Shown here piece by piece: positions 10,965-22,549 of a stretch of 64,000 bases of DNA. Source of the DNA: Moringa oleifera (lineage: Eukaryota; Streptophyta; Magnoliopsida; Brassicales; Moringaceae). Where the stretch lies: NCBI GenBank assembly GCA_021397835.1, contig JAJFZO010000896.1, forward strand, positions 908,501 through 972,500. Direction: 5' to 3'. Position 1 is the first letter of the stretch. Each line of letters opens with the position of its first letter. Under the pieces are notes generated by a model. It did no database searches and had not been told where the DNA came from. It was given only the letters and a program-made list of their open reading frames with translations. Made by a program: the position numbers and the translations under genes.

Positions 10965-12065
10965 GCTCAAATCTGGATGTGGTTCTTCTTTCATTGGGAT
11001 TCTAGATATGTGCATGATTTTCACTTTCATCGGGATTTTAGATTTGTTTTAGGGTTCAAAATGTTTGTTAAGGTCTCAAATTTAGATGAATGGTCCCGAA
11101 TTTGGGATGAGAGTTCCTGGGTGAGGGGTTCTAGATCTAGGCTAAGAGCTTCAGATCTGGATGAGGGGTTCGAGATCTGGGCTGGGGTTCTAGATCAGGT
11201 AAGGGGTCTGGTGTTCCAGACCTAGGTAAGGGGTTCCAGATCTGGGCTAGAGGTTCCAAATCTGGGTGATGGGTCTAGGGGCTCCAGATCTAGCTGAGGG
11301 GTTCCAGATTTGGGCTAAGGATTCTAGATCTAGATGAAGGGTCTGAAGGTTTTAGATTTGAGTAAGGGGTTTCAGCTTGGGGCTGTAGATTTCACATCTA
11401 TGTTAGAGTTTCCAAATCTAGGTGCACGACTTCAAATCTAGGCTAAGGATTCTAGATTTGAAGTCCGATTCTAGATCTGTACTGGGGATTCTAAAACTGT
11501 CTGCTAGGCTTTAAATATGGGCTAAGGATTTGATATCTTGGTTGGGATTTCAGATATGTGCTGGAAGTTCCAAATCGGGGTATGAGGTTTTTAATCTGGG
11601 TTAGGATTTCAGATCTGTGCCAGAGGTTCTAAATCTGGTGTAGGGTTTTAGATTTTGGCTAAGGATTCCAGATCTTGGTTAAGATTTTGGATGTCTACTA
11701 AGATTTTCATATCTGGGTGTGAGGTTTTAGATTTGGGCTAGAGATTCCAAATCTTGGTTAGGATTGAGAGCTTGAGGGTTCAAAATTTGGGTTCAAGATT
11801 TTAGATCTGGGCTACGGATTCCAAACCTGTGTTGGCGATTCTAGATATGGGTGCGAGTTTCTACTTCTATCAAGATTCTAGATCTAGGCGTGGTTCTAAT
11901 TGTATCGGGGTTTCACATCTGGGTTAGGGATTTAAAATTTATGTTGGGGGTTCTAGATTTGTGATGAGGGTTCTAAATTTAGGTGCGAGGTTTTACTTTC
12001 ATTAGGGTTCTAGATCTAGACATGGTTCTACTTCAATCAAGGTTCCAGATCTAACAGATCAAAAT
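10965..12065 (+). repeat. ~20-23-bp degenerate minisatellite
   Basis: About 1.1 kb of tandem variants of GGGGTTCTAGATCTGGGCTA, with units of 17-24 bp and drifting spacing. It lies inside CACTA #2 between its leader and the transposase gene. One open frame (10977-11225) is a shadow of the repeat. Confidence 0.85.
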
Positions 12066-12588
12066 CTTGGCCTTTACTGATTGCAACAAAGGAAGATGTG
12101 GTACTGCTTTTATCCAGGTTTCAAATCTAGCTGATTAAAATATCTTTTTAGTTTTGGTAAGATTAATCTTTTCTCCCCAATTTATAATTGCTTTTTTTCT
12201 TCTTATTAGTATCAACTTTTTCATTTTTTTGTTCTTTTTTAACTATTGGCATGGCTCTTTTCTAGCAAATATGACCAAAAAGGAGCTTTGTGGACCTTGA
12301 TTTAAGTTTGCTTCTCAAGAGATTTTTAATAGCAAGCAAACTATCATGCAGCCTAAATTAAAGCATGAGATAAATTATTATCTAAAGTAAAAGACAAATG
12401 AAATACTCATGGTTTAATATTCAAGATTATGTTATAAATAAAGTGTTGAGCAAATAATAGTATTGTATGTAACAATCAAGGAGGAAGAATTTGTAACTTT
12501 TTATATCTTTATTTTCAAGTCATTTACTTTTGTTTATATATAAATACAAAATTGCATCGATCCACTTGTTCCTATACAAATATTTTTC
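12066..12588 (+). other. Non-coding AT-rich stretch in CACTA #2
   Basis: No gene, motif array or recognisable transposon signal here. It lies between the minisatellite and the 565-bp duplication and is probably intronic or leader sequence of the element. Confidence 0.4.
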
Positions 12589-13714
12589 CAGTATGTTGAG
12601 TAACTTTACACTATGACATGGAAAATCAAATGTCACCATAAGAAAGAAAAATATCCTAATCGATATTATTTCTCATGAATAACAGTGGCATAAGAAGAAG
12701 TTTTTAACACTACAAAGAAGTATAAGATTGGATTTAAATTAATTGTTATCATTATTGATTGCAACAAATTAAAACATCTCATAACTTATAGATTGTAAAG
12801 ATTTACAAATTTATCTAAAGAATTTATGTGAAATGATGACTGATTATTTGCTATTTCATATCATTTGTGTGCTATTTGAATATTACAACTAAAAAGCAAT
12901 AATTAAATAAAATTAGAAGTATTAATTAAAATATTTTAATTATTTAATTTTATGAGATCTTATAATGGTATTTGTATTTTGATAACGGTTATTGAAAATC
13001 AAATAGCAATAATATCTACAATGATTATCTTTATATTAAAGAAATTGGTAATGATATTGACCAAATTTGAAAATTTTGTTTAAATAGAGGAGACTATTAT
13101 ATAATCCCCAATTTTATATGAGCAGAAGCCCAAGACTAACATTATTAAAACAGCAGTATGTTGAGTAACTTTACACTATGACATTGAAAATCAAATGTCA
13201 CCATAAGAAAGAAAAATATCCTAATCGATATTATTTCTCATGAATAACAGTGGCATAAGAAGAAGTTTTTAACACTACAAAGAAGTATAAGATTGGATTT
13301 AAATTAATTGTTATCATTATTGATTGCAACAAATTAAAACATCTCATAACTTATAGATTGTAAAGATTTACAAATTTATCTAAAGAATTTATGTGAATGA
13401 TGATTGGTTATTTGTTGTTTCATATCATTTGTGTGCTATTTGATTATTACAACTAAAAAGCAATAATTAAATAAAATTAGGAGTATTAATTAAAATATTT
13501 TAATAATTTAATTTTATGAGATTTTATAATGGTATTTGTATTTTCATAACGGTTATTGAAAATCAAATAGCAATAATATCTACAATGATTATCATTATAT
13601 TAAAGAAATTGGTAATGATATTGACCAAATTTGAAAAATTTGTTTAAATAGAGGAGTCTATTATATAATCCCCAATTTCATATGGGCAGAAGCCCAAGAC
13701 TAACATTATTAAAA
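12589..13714 (+). repeat. Tandem direct duplication of ~563 bp
   Basis: Copy 1 (12589-13153) and copy 2 (13154-13714) both start CAGTATGTTGAGTAAC and end AACATTATTAAAA. They differ by scattered substitutions and a few small indels, for example ACATGG/ACATTG and GAAATGATGACTG/GAATGATGATTG. The high similarity suggests a duplication younger than the decay of the element's genes. No coding capacity is seen. Confidence 0.92.
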
Positions 13715-14760
13715 TATTAGATTTTATTATTTTTGATTTATGTAATAAAAATTTAAATTTAGTTTGATCATAATTGTAATCTGTGGATGATATTATTAAT
13801 TATTTGATTTCATTTAGAGTTTTGTTAGTGAATATAGTTTACTTTGTGTCATTGACAAAAGTCTTATAGATACTTTAACAAATATTTTTTTTTTTCCAGA
13901 TTACCATTAATTCGAAGGTCTTTAGAAGTAGGTTTATATAGTAAGTTGATCTTTTTATTTTCAATTTTTTGAGTATTCATTTTTTTCTTAAAAAAGTTGA
14001 TAATTTCAAAGATTTAGTAATTGTGATTAATAATAAGTTAATTAGCAAGATTATTATTGAAACAAGATTTGTGTTTCTGCAGGTGAAAATAGTATTGCAA
14101 GCTAATTGGGGAATCATCATTAAGGTAGGCATTATTCTTTTACAAAATTTTAGTTATTGATTTTTTAATTTAATGTAAATTTAAGTTATACTTGTGTAAT
14201 TTACATTTAAAATTTATTTCACCAATTAGTAAAAAAATCCATTTATGTATACAATGTTAGCACATTATGCTCAGTAAATATAACCTTAGATACCGTTTTA
14301 AAATTATAAATGAATATTTTATTATAGTCCATGTGTATAACATGTGGATTAAATAAAAATTTTCATTTATAATTCTTTAAAGTTTGGACAGTTTGGAAAT
14401 GTAATATTTATGTATTGCACATAATGTATAAATCTTGATTCATTTTTTTTCATAATTATTTTTGAGTAACAAATCCTTTGTTCTTCAAGTACATACTAGT
14501 GGATATTTATTGGTGTTTTGATTTGAAGAAAAAAAACACTAAAAAGTATCTACATAAGTAATGAACTTACAGAACTATAGGGATATGCTATCGAATTTTT
14601 TATGAAATTAAATGAAGTATGATTTATTATGTGCTCCACATAGATGTTGTATTTCTAAATGGTATATGATCATCCTACCTGTAAAAATTGGTTGACATGC
14701 TTATATATGCATTGATAGAATCAAGTTGATGTGCTAACATATGATGTGTTAAATATTAGA
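13715..14760 (+). other. AT-rich leader upstream of TNP2
   Basis: About 1 kb with no ORF I accept; the 63-codon frame at 13969 is AT-rich chance. Several GT/AG-like boundaries (e.g. TTTCTGCAG|GTGAAAATAG at ~14083) are compatible with leader exons of the transposase gene. Confidence 0.4.
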
Positions 14761-17700
14761 ATGGACAAGACTTGAGTGTTCGCTGATAGCAGGTTAGATG
14801 AGTACGATATAAGTGTAACTAATTTCTTGAAATATGCCATTCGAAATTCTGATAATCCTGAGCATGTTTGTTGTCCATGCATTAAATGTGGTAATATGAA
14901 ACGTTTGACTCCATGTGAGATACGAGATCATTTATTTATTAATGGAGTTTATCGAAGTTACAATAATTGGATATGGCATGGGGAAGCATGTCTTGATGGG
15001 TCTTCTACAAGTCGAAATGCTACATAGGGAGGTCGTCCAAGAGGAAGAAGTTGATAACACTGTAGAGATGGTTCAAGAGGCATTTGTAGAGTACAATGGT
15101 AATGCTAACGAAGTTCATGAAGTCACTTAGTGATGTTGGGAAACTTTTATATTCTGGATCACTAACTATCTGCCCTAGTTTAACTTTACAATTTGAAGGT
15201 GAAATACAATTGGTTTGACCAGAGCTTCAATGAACTTTTAAATTTGATATTTGAAATGTTGCAAGAGAATAATGAAATGCCTACATCTATGTATGTGCCA
15301 AAAAAATATTAAATGCATTAGGCATGGAGTATCACAAGATCCATGCATGTTCGAATGGTTGCACATTATATCAAAAGGAGTTTCAAAATGAGATTTAGTG
15401 TCCAACTTATGGTCTTTCTAGATGGAAAATAATGAGAAATAGTAACAAGAGATAGACTGGGGTGCCGACTAAGGTGTTATGGTATTTTCCACCAATACCT
15501 AGGTTTAGAAGAATGCTTAGAAGCGTTGAAACATCGAAACATCTGACATGGCATTCAAGTCAAAAAGAAGTTGATGGCCAATTAAGGCATCCGTCAGATA
15601 CACCATCATGGAAAATAGTTGACTATATGTGGCCAAAATTTGCATCAGAACCAAGAAACTTAAGGCTTACTATTTCAGCTGATGGGATTAATCCTCATAG
15701 TACATTAAATAATCGATATAGTTGTTGGCCAGTTGTTATGGTAACATATAATTTACCACTATGGTTAACAATGAAGAGAAAGTTCATGATGTTAACACTA
15801 CTAATATTAGGCACTAAACAACTTGGTAATGATATAGAGATTTACTTGGCACCACTCATAAAAAACTTACGGATATTATGGGACACTGGTGTGGAAGTTT
15901 ATGACGCGTACCAAAAAGAATCGTTCAACTTGATAGCTATTTTGCTATGGACTATTAATTATTTTCCTGCTTATGCTAATTTGTCTAGTTGTACGGTTAA
16001 AGGTTACAATGCTTGTCCTATCTGTGTTAAGAATACCAATGCAATTCGTTTGCAGCATAGTAAAAAAATGTCATATATTGGACATAGAAGATTTTTACCA
16101 TGACATCATCCTTATCGTAAACAAAAGAAAGCTTTTAATGGGGAACAAAGATTCAGAGTTACTCCACAACCATTAATTGGTGAAGAAGTCTTCTCTAAGG
16201 TTCAAAGTTTATCAAATTCATAGGGGAAGTTGAAGAAACAACATAAACAAAATAATGAAGATGTCGTTTCACAATATTGCAAGAAGAAATCAATTTTCTT
16301 TGACTTACCATACTAGAAGTCCTTACATGTTAGATATGTACTTGATGTTATGCATATAGAAAAGAACGTATGTGATAGTCTTGTAGGCACATTGCTTAAT
16401 ATTGCAGGAAAATCAAAAGATGTGGTAGTAGCTAAAATGGATTTGCAAGAAATGGGATTAAGGTATGAATTGGTACCACAACATCACAATAATGATACAT
16501 TTTTACCACCTGCATGCTATACATTGTCAAGAGATGAAAAAAAGGAGATTTTGTAAAGTGCTCAGTGAGATTAAGGTGCCAAATGGGTATTCTTCAAACA
16601 TCATAACTCTTGTTTCTATGGATGACTTGAAGCTATATGGGTTAAAGTCGCATGATTGTCTCATTTTAATGCAACAACTCTTACCTGTTGCTCTACGAGT
16701 AGTGTTAACGAAACATGTCAGATATGCTCTAATTAGACTTTGCATGTTCTTCAATTCGTTATGCCAAGAGGTGATAGATATTTCAAAGTTAGATGACATC
16801 CAATGTGAACTTGTGACAACACTATGTGTACTAGAGAAGTACTTTCCTCCTAGCTTCTTTGATGTTATGTTTCATTTAACTGTTCACCTAGTTAGAGAAG
16901 TGAAAGTATATGGTCCTGTATATTTGAGGTGGATGTACCCATTTGAAAGATACATGAAGGTGTTGAATGGTTATGTTTGAAATCGTAACAAGCCTGAGGG
17001 ATGTATCACTGAATCATACATTGCAGAAGAGGCACTAGAATTTTGTGCAGATTATTTATCGAATACAGATTCTGTTGGGATTCCTCTAAGGAAGAGTGTA
17101 TTCGATTATTCAAGTCAAAATAGAAGACCTTTTGCAGGTGGATGGATTGAACAAGTTCACCATGATCTTCTTCAATGAGCTCATTTATATGTTTTAACGA
17201 ATAAAAGTGAAGTTCAACCTTACATAAGGTAATATTTATAACCAATTTATTATACCAAATCAAAGATAATTTCAAATGTTTACTTGAATTGTTCTTATCA
17301 TGCAGCAAGCATTTAAACCAATTAACTGTTGACAACCCCATGAAGTTAAAAAGACGAAAGTGGTTGCATGATAAGCATAATCGCACCTTCATCAATTGGT
17401 TGCCCACATGGGTAAGAATCTTTACAAGTCCACCATTAAGTTATATGTGTCCATAATGGTTGATCTAATAAATTATTTATTGTAGGTTGGGTATCAACTT
17501 TCATTGTCTAATCATAATATCTCATCAACTTTATGATGGATTGCTCATGGACCTAAAGTCACAGTAATCAAGTATCCTGGATATATCATCAATGGTTTTT
17601 GTTTTTATACAAAAGAAAGAGACAACTTTAAAGTGCACCAAAACAGTGGAGTCACTTTAATTGCTAATACCATGCACATTTCGAGTGCAAAAGATAAAAG

Positions 17701-18110
17701 TCCAGTATATGGTGACATGGTATTTTATGGGGTAATACAAGAGATATGGGAGCTGGATTACACTTTATTTGTCAGTTTTTAAATGTGATTGGATTAAGAA
17801 TAGTGATGGTGTTATAGTTGATGATTTAGGAGTTATCTTTATTGATCTTAATCGAATTGGGCATAAAAATGATCAATTTATACTAGCTTCACAAGCGAGA
17901 CAAGTATTTTATGTTGAAGATCCAATCGATACAAAATGGTCGCTTATAATGTCAACACCTCGAAAAGACTTTGATGAAGGAAATGATTTGGGTGACATTA
18001 GTCTAGATCATATGCCTTTTTATAATTTACCATCTGTTGAACTCTTTGATCAAATAGATGACAATGCAGTTACATATGCTAGGGAAGATGGTGAAGGATT
18101 ATGGATTTGA
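14761..18110 (+). pseudogene. TNP2-type CACTA transposase (Transpos_assoc, Transposase_21, DUF4218, DUF4216)
   Basis: The transposase that binds and cuts CACTA ends, recognised by family domains in the expected order. Transpos_assoc: MDKT then stop then VFADSRLDEYD…CCPCIKCGN (14761-15010). Linker: KIHACSNGCTLYQKEF (~15360). Transposase_21 (15462-16150): WYFPPIPRFRRM, the acidic ISADGINP motif (Asp codon 15681-15683) and GNDIEIYL (~15825). DUF4218 (16350-17160): MHIEKNVCDSL, LMQQLLPVALR, YLRWMYPFERYMK. DUF4216 (17430-18110): LASQARQVFYVEDP. An intron at ~17230-17305 splits the DUF4218-DUF4216 linker and another lies at ~17412-17485. Lesions: TGG→TGA after MDKT, a frameshift in an A run at ~15307, TAG before CPTYG, TGA at 16101-16103, TAG in PY*KS (~16314), and TGA at 16978. 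It is non-functional as read. Confidence 0.92.
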
Positions 18111-18267
18111 CTAATATGATAGGTAATGTTAAACTTTACATATGCCTTATAATTTTTTTAATCTATTTTTTTTATGAAGTAAGTTTTTACATGTTAGTTT
18201 TTATTGACTTTTAACTTTATATGTTTTATGAATATGTATTGTTAATTTGTTGGTATATAATTTGCAG

Positions 18268-21200
18268 ATTTAATAAGTCCATCAAATTAACCCGAACGTG
18301 CCTCACAGAAATGCAAAAAACGAGGCATTACCATTAAGTCTAGATTAATGGGACAAAAGACATCAGTCTAATTAAATGAGAAAAGACAGCCAATTGGAAA
18401 GCATGGTGCAAAAATAAATAGTTACATTGGTGTCATTGTATGATATATAGTGCTTATTACACTTAACAATTGGCATGCTGTCCCAAAGGAGTTAAAGAAT
18501 AAGATTTGGGAAACAATTTTAGTACGTGTTATGAAATATGCAAGTGCTTACATTTAAAATTGAATTATATGCTCATGATTTGTTTTCATTGATTTGTGTA
18601 AATGTGTTTTATAGGGGACACATGACATTGATGTAACTTTGAAAAGGTATGTACTCCAATCTGCTACACAAAAATGGAGGAGCTTCAAAATCGTTCTTAT
18701 GAGGAAATACATCTTGCCTTTTATGGATGACCTAGAATACTTGAGGCTGCCCCAGCAGAATATAAGAGTTTCATAGATTTAGATGTATAGCATGCATTTG
18801 TGAACTCTCGCCTTTCAGAGGAGTTTCAGGTATGATATTAACCAAATAGAGATGTTTATTTGTGAAACTTTCACTAAATATTGATATTCGTTTATATTAT
18901 AGTGAAAGAGAATTGTTGCAATAGAGAGAAGAAAGAAAAATATATGTGATCATTGTCTTGCTCGAAAAGGATTTGCAGGGTTAGAGATCGAACTTATAAG
19001 TCAATTATGTTTTGGTTTTGTGTACAAAGTTTTGAACATGTGATGGATCCATTTTGTTTACTTTAATTAACTACATTAAATGATTTTATATGATTGCTTG
19101 TAGAAGAAGTCATTGGGTACTGAGGAAGAAATTGATTGTGCTACATTATGGAAAGCAGCACGATGTAACAAACAAGGATGATACACAAATGAAGCGACCA
19201 AATAGTGTGTTGAAAAGATTGTATGTATTTGATGAGTCTTTACTTCCATTTGATTTGTATTTATTCAAATGTCACATTTATGTAACAATTGCATTCTGAC
19301 TTTATAGGATGAGTTGATGACACAGGAGAGTCAAGGTACATTTAAATTGGTACATATGAATGTTGTCATGACAAAAGCTTTAGGCACACTTGAACATCCT
19401 GGTCGTGTTAGAGGTCAGGGATCTGGGGTAACTATAACCTCGTATTTTGGGAGGATGAAAACACATATTGTACCAGTAAGTGAAGCAACATATGATAAAC
19501 AAGGTTTTATGAACATGATAAAGTGGTCCTCGCAGCATAAAGATGTTTTAGATGACATTGTGTTAGACAAAGTTACTGCCCAACCGAACATCGTTCAAAT
19601 GCCATTTCATTCAAGTAGAGCTAGTAATAACATGTTAGAATAGATGATAATGAAAAAAGTCCGACAACGCCTCCCCAACCTTCACCAGTTGGTCCGTCAA
19701 AGCCTAGACCATCTAATAATAAGGTATGTCACATGTTATATTTCTATTAAAGAAAAAAATACAAGTTTTGAGACATTAAATTGTGCTTTGATTATTCATT
19801 GTAGTATGTACAATGCAATTTGTATATTGGTTCTTTGAAGGATATCGTGGCCCATGGATCAGTTTTCATAGATACTACCATGAATCAAACTATCCATGGG
19901 CATCCTCTGCTTGATGGAGATGTTAAGGTGATAGTGGATGTAGCTGTTCGGGGCGATGCTCGTTTGCCTCGCCTAATAGTAAAAGCAGAAATTTTTACTA
20001 TATTTGAAGCGGTTGGCACACATGTTGCTTGGCCATGAGATTGGGTCATCACACTTTAATGTGAGGTATTTTATGTCAAAAGTTGAAATTTTTTTAGTTT
20101 GTTTATTAGACATGACTTCTTAACTATTTTGTTTCTAGTCAATGAATAGAGAAAAGATGCAAAAGTTGCAATTTAGACGAGCATCAACATTTATGAAACA
20201 ACCATCATTGCAGCAATTATCTTCTATTGGGTTGCCATTATCAATGAAGGTATTGCATGAGCATGTCACAAAGATAATGGATCATGATGGAGTTATCGCC
20301 ATCCTTGGAAAAAGAGGTATTTGTTAATGAGGGCTCCACATATGTGATGCAAGAAGATATAATTCAATTTTGTCACATGGAAGAGATAAGTGTTATTATC
20401 ATTCAATCTTACATTGTGTGTGTATTTTATTCTTTTATTAGTTTATTAATCTTACAATTATGTCAAATTCATATTTATATATGTTTTTTATATTTTCAGT
20501 AAACTAAACAAAGATTTGGTTGCACTAGGCTTCAATCAAAATATTTTGTTTGCTGATCCGTCGATGGTATCAGTTGTGAGCAACATAAAGATAAAAGATC
20601 AAGCTCGTCATATTGCAACTAGATTAGCTCAACCATGTGACAAAGGAGTAGTGATCTTCTCATATAACATCGCGTAAGCATGAACTTAATTTTTTTAATT
20701 GCATTAGTTAAATAACTAATAATTTAATTTGCTTAATAATTTAGGCAGCATTGGATGTTGGTGAATGTTGAGCCGTGGGCGTTCACATACACAGTTTTTG
20801 ATCCTCTAAGGCATGGTTCTCGCATTGAGTTAGACATGCTCATGTCCATGTGAATTTAATTATTTTATACTTACATTAGTATATGTAATTGCAGTTTCAA
20901 GATTAATAATCTTTTTTTTTTAGCTCTTTTAGAATGTTCTTTGCAATAGACATGCCATCTATTAGCCGAAAGAGTTGCCAAAGTATTGTTACTAAGGTAT
21001 GTATGTTATGAACCATATGTTATATTAAATTTCATTATCTTTAGTCACAAAATGTAACATCTAAATTATGCTAATGTAGTGTCCACGTCAACCTTTTAAC
21101 CATGAGTATGGATATTATGTGATGAAATACATGAGGAATATCATTAATAGACTAACATATTGCATCATACTCGAAAATAGTAAGTTTTTAAATAATTTAT

Positions 21201-21366
21201 TTCTGTAAAAATGTTGTGTGTAATATAGAAATTATAATTATACTAACTTTTATGTTTTTCACATGCATAGCTAATGCATATTGATACCTACAGTCAGTCT
21301 GAGCTTGATGATGTCAGACAAGAGTTTGGGCAATACATATGGAGCATTATATTAGGATTCAGGTAA
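18268..21366 (+). pseudogene. Second CACTA gene: Transposase_24 (Ptta/En/Spm) plus Ulp1-type C48 protease
   Basis: A multi-exon gene downstream of TNP2 on the same strand. N-terminal part: RGITIKSRLMGQK, YIGVIV, NNWHAVPKELKNKIWE, KWRSFKIVLMRKYI, RKGFAGLE, LWKAARCNKQG, ALGTLEHPGRVRGQGSGV. This is the Transposase_24 domain (~18300-19440). The middle (19820-20038) has the VAHGS…IHGHPLLDGDVKVIVDVAV…VGTHVAWP block typical of this family. The C-terminal Ulp1 domain (~20250-21366) keeps the His motif QHWMLVNVEPW (His 20749-20751) and the Asp in FDPLRHGSR, and ends at TAA 21364-21366. The catalytic Cys motif reads CPRQPFNHEYGYYVMKYM: Tyr (TAT 21107-21109) replaces Cys. There are several stops in the first exons. 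Confidence 0.88.
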
Positions 21367-22139
21367 AAGTGTAGGACTTATATTTCAAAATTTGGAATTC
21401 ATTATATAGTTGTTAGGAATTATAAGTATTTGCCTTTTAACTTTTAATTTGTAAATTAATTTTCCTCCATGTGTTTCATACATAACTGGAATGTTATATG
21501 GATGAGAATTATGATTCACTATAGTTTCGAAATGGTAATCAATATGTGTTTATGTTGAAGTGTATTATGATAAAAGAAGTGATCATGAATGTGTGCTACA
21601 TTGGATTAAAATATATTGTGAATTAATGAAGTATTGGTGGTGTTAGATTGTATTGAGGTATGTTACATTGCTCTAGAGAGTGTTGTCATAAAAAAAAAAG
21701 TGGTGGTGATGGTGCATGTGATTGTAATAAAGTGTGTGAATACTATTGACTTTTTGATTTAAAAAGTGGTGGCAGTGTGTTACATTTTATTAAAGTGTGG
21801 TAGTAGTATCAAAATCATTTGTGATAGTTTACTTTTTAATTATATGCAACATTTTTTGTATATTTTCAAATTTTAATTTTAGGTAAATAGAAAAATATGA
21901 ATTCGTAAGCAAAAAATTTTGATTTTGAAAAAAAAATGTAATAAAATAATAATTAAAAATATGAATTATAGTTAAGAATTAAAATTATTAAAAATTAAAT
22001 AATGATTCAATTTTAAATTATTATACATTAAAAACAAAAAAATTAAATAGTAATTCAAATTTTTAATTATTTATCAATTCAATTTTTGGTATTTTTTATT
22101 TTTAAAAATAAATAAATAAAAATAAATTAAAAGTAATTG
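21367..22139 (+). other. AT-rich 3' region of CACTA #2
   Basis: About 770 bp of very AT-rich DNA after the Ulp1 stop. It has A/T homopolymer runs and no ORF or motif; probably 3' untranslated or spacer sequence. Confidence 0.5.
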
Positions 22140-22549
22140 TTTTATTCATAGTTTTCGATCTGTGAACTAATTAGGTTTTACTCACAGTTCTAAAACTGTG
22201 AATAAAACATTAATGAACTGCAAACTAATGTTGTTTTATTCATAGTTTTAGAACTGTGAATAAAAATTAAATGAACTGTGAAGTAAAGGGTGCTATTCAA
22301 AGTTTTATTCACAGTTCTAGAACTGTGAATAAACCGTTAATGAACTGTGAATAAATGTAGTTTTATTCAGAGTTATATAACTGTGAACAAAACTTTAGTG
22401 AACTATGAACTAACTGCGAATTTATTCACAGTTTTAGAACTATGAACTATTCTGACTGACTTTTGTTCACATCGTTGCAGTCCACAGTTTTACAACTGTG
22501 AACAAAAGTCATTAAAAGTCTATGAATAAAAAGTTATTTTGTTGTAATG
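22140..22549 (+). repeat. CACTA #2 right subterminal array and TIR
   Basis: At least six copies of TTTATTCACAGTTYTAGAACTGTGAATAAA-type motifs alternate with GAACTGTGAACTAA variants. The block ends with TTTTGTTGTAATG at the element boundary. Confidence 0.85.

Larger units (their letters stand above)
8722..22549 (+). mobile_element. CACTA-superfamily transposon #2 with CATKACAACAAA ends, decayed autonomous type
   Basis: A 13,828-bp element. The left end is CATGACAACAAACATAAG. The right end, read inward on the minus strand, is CATTACAACAAAATAACTT. The 3-bp duplication GTA is at 8719-8721 and 22550-22552. The joined target GGAAATGAGTATGAAAT is uninterrupted at ~30645 and ~59812. The element contains TNP2 transposase and a Transposase_24/Ulp1 gene, both on the plus strand, plus subterminal motifs TTCACAGTT..AACTGTGAATAAA unlike those of #1, #3 and #4. 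The ends do not read CACTA, yet the gene content and 3-bp duplication place it in the superfamily. Stops and frameshifts show that it no longer encodes active proteins. Confidence 0.9.

Noticed and set aside
10977..11225. 82-codon Trp/Arg-rich ORF
   Set aside because: It lies wholly in the 20-23-bp minisatellite.
20142..20502. Separate small genes at 20142 and 20284
   Set aside because: They are exon pieces of the single Transposase_24/Ulp1 gene of CACTA #2, in different frames because of introns and frameshifts.
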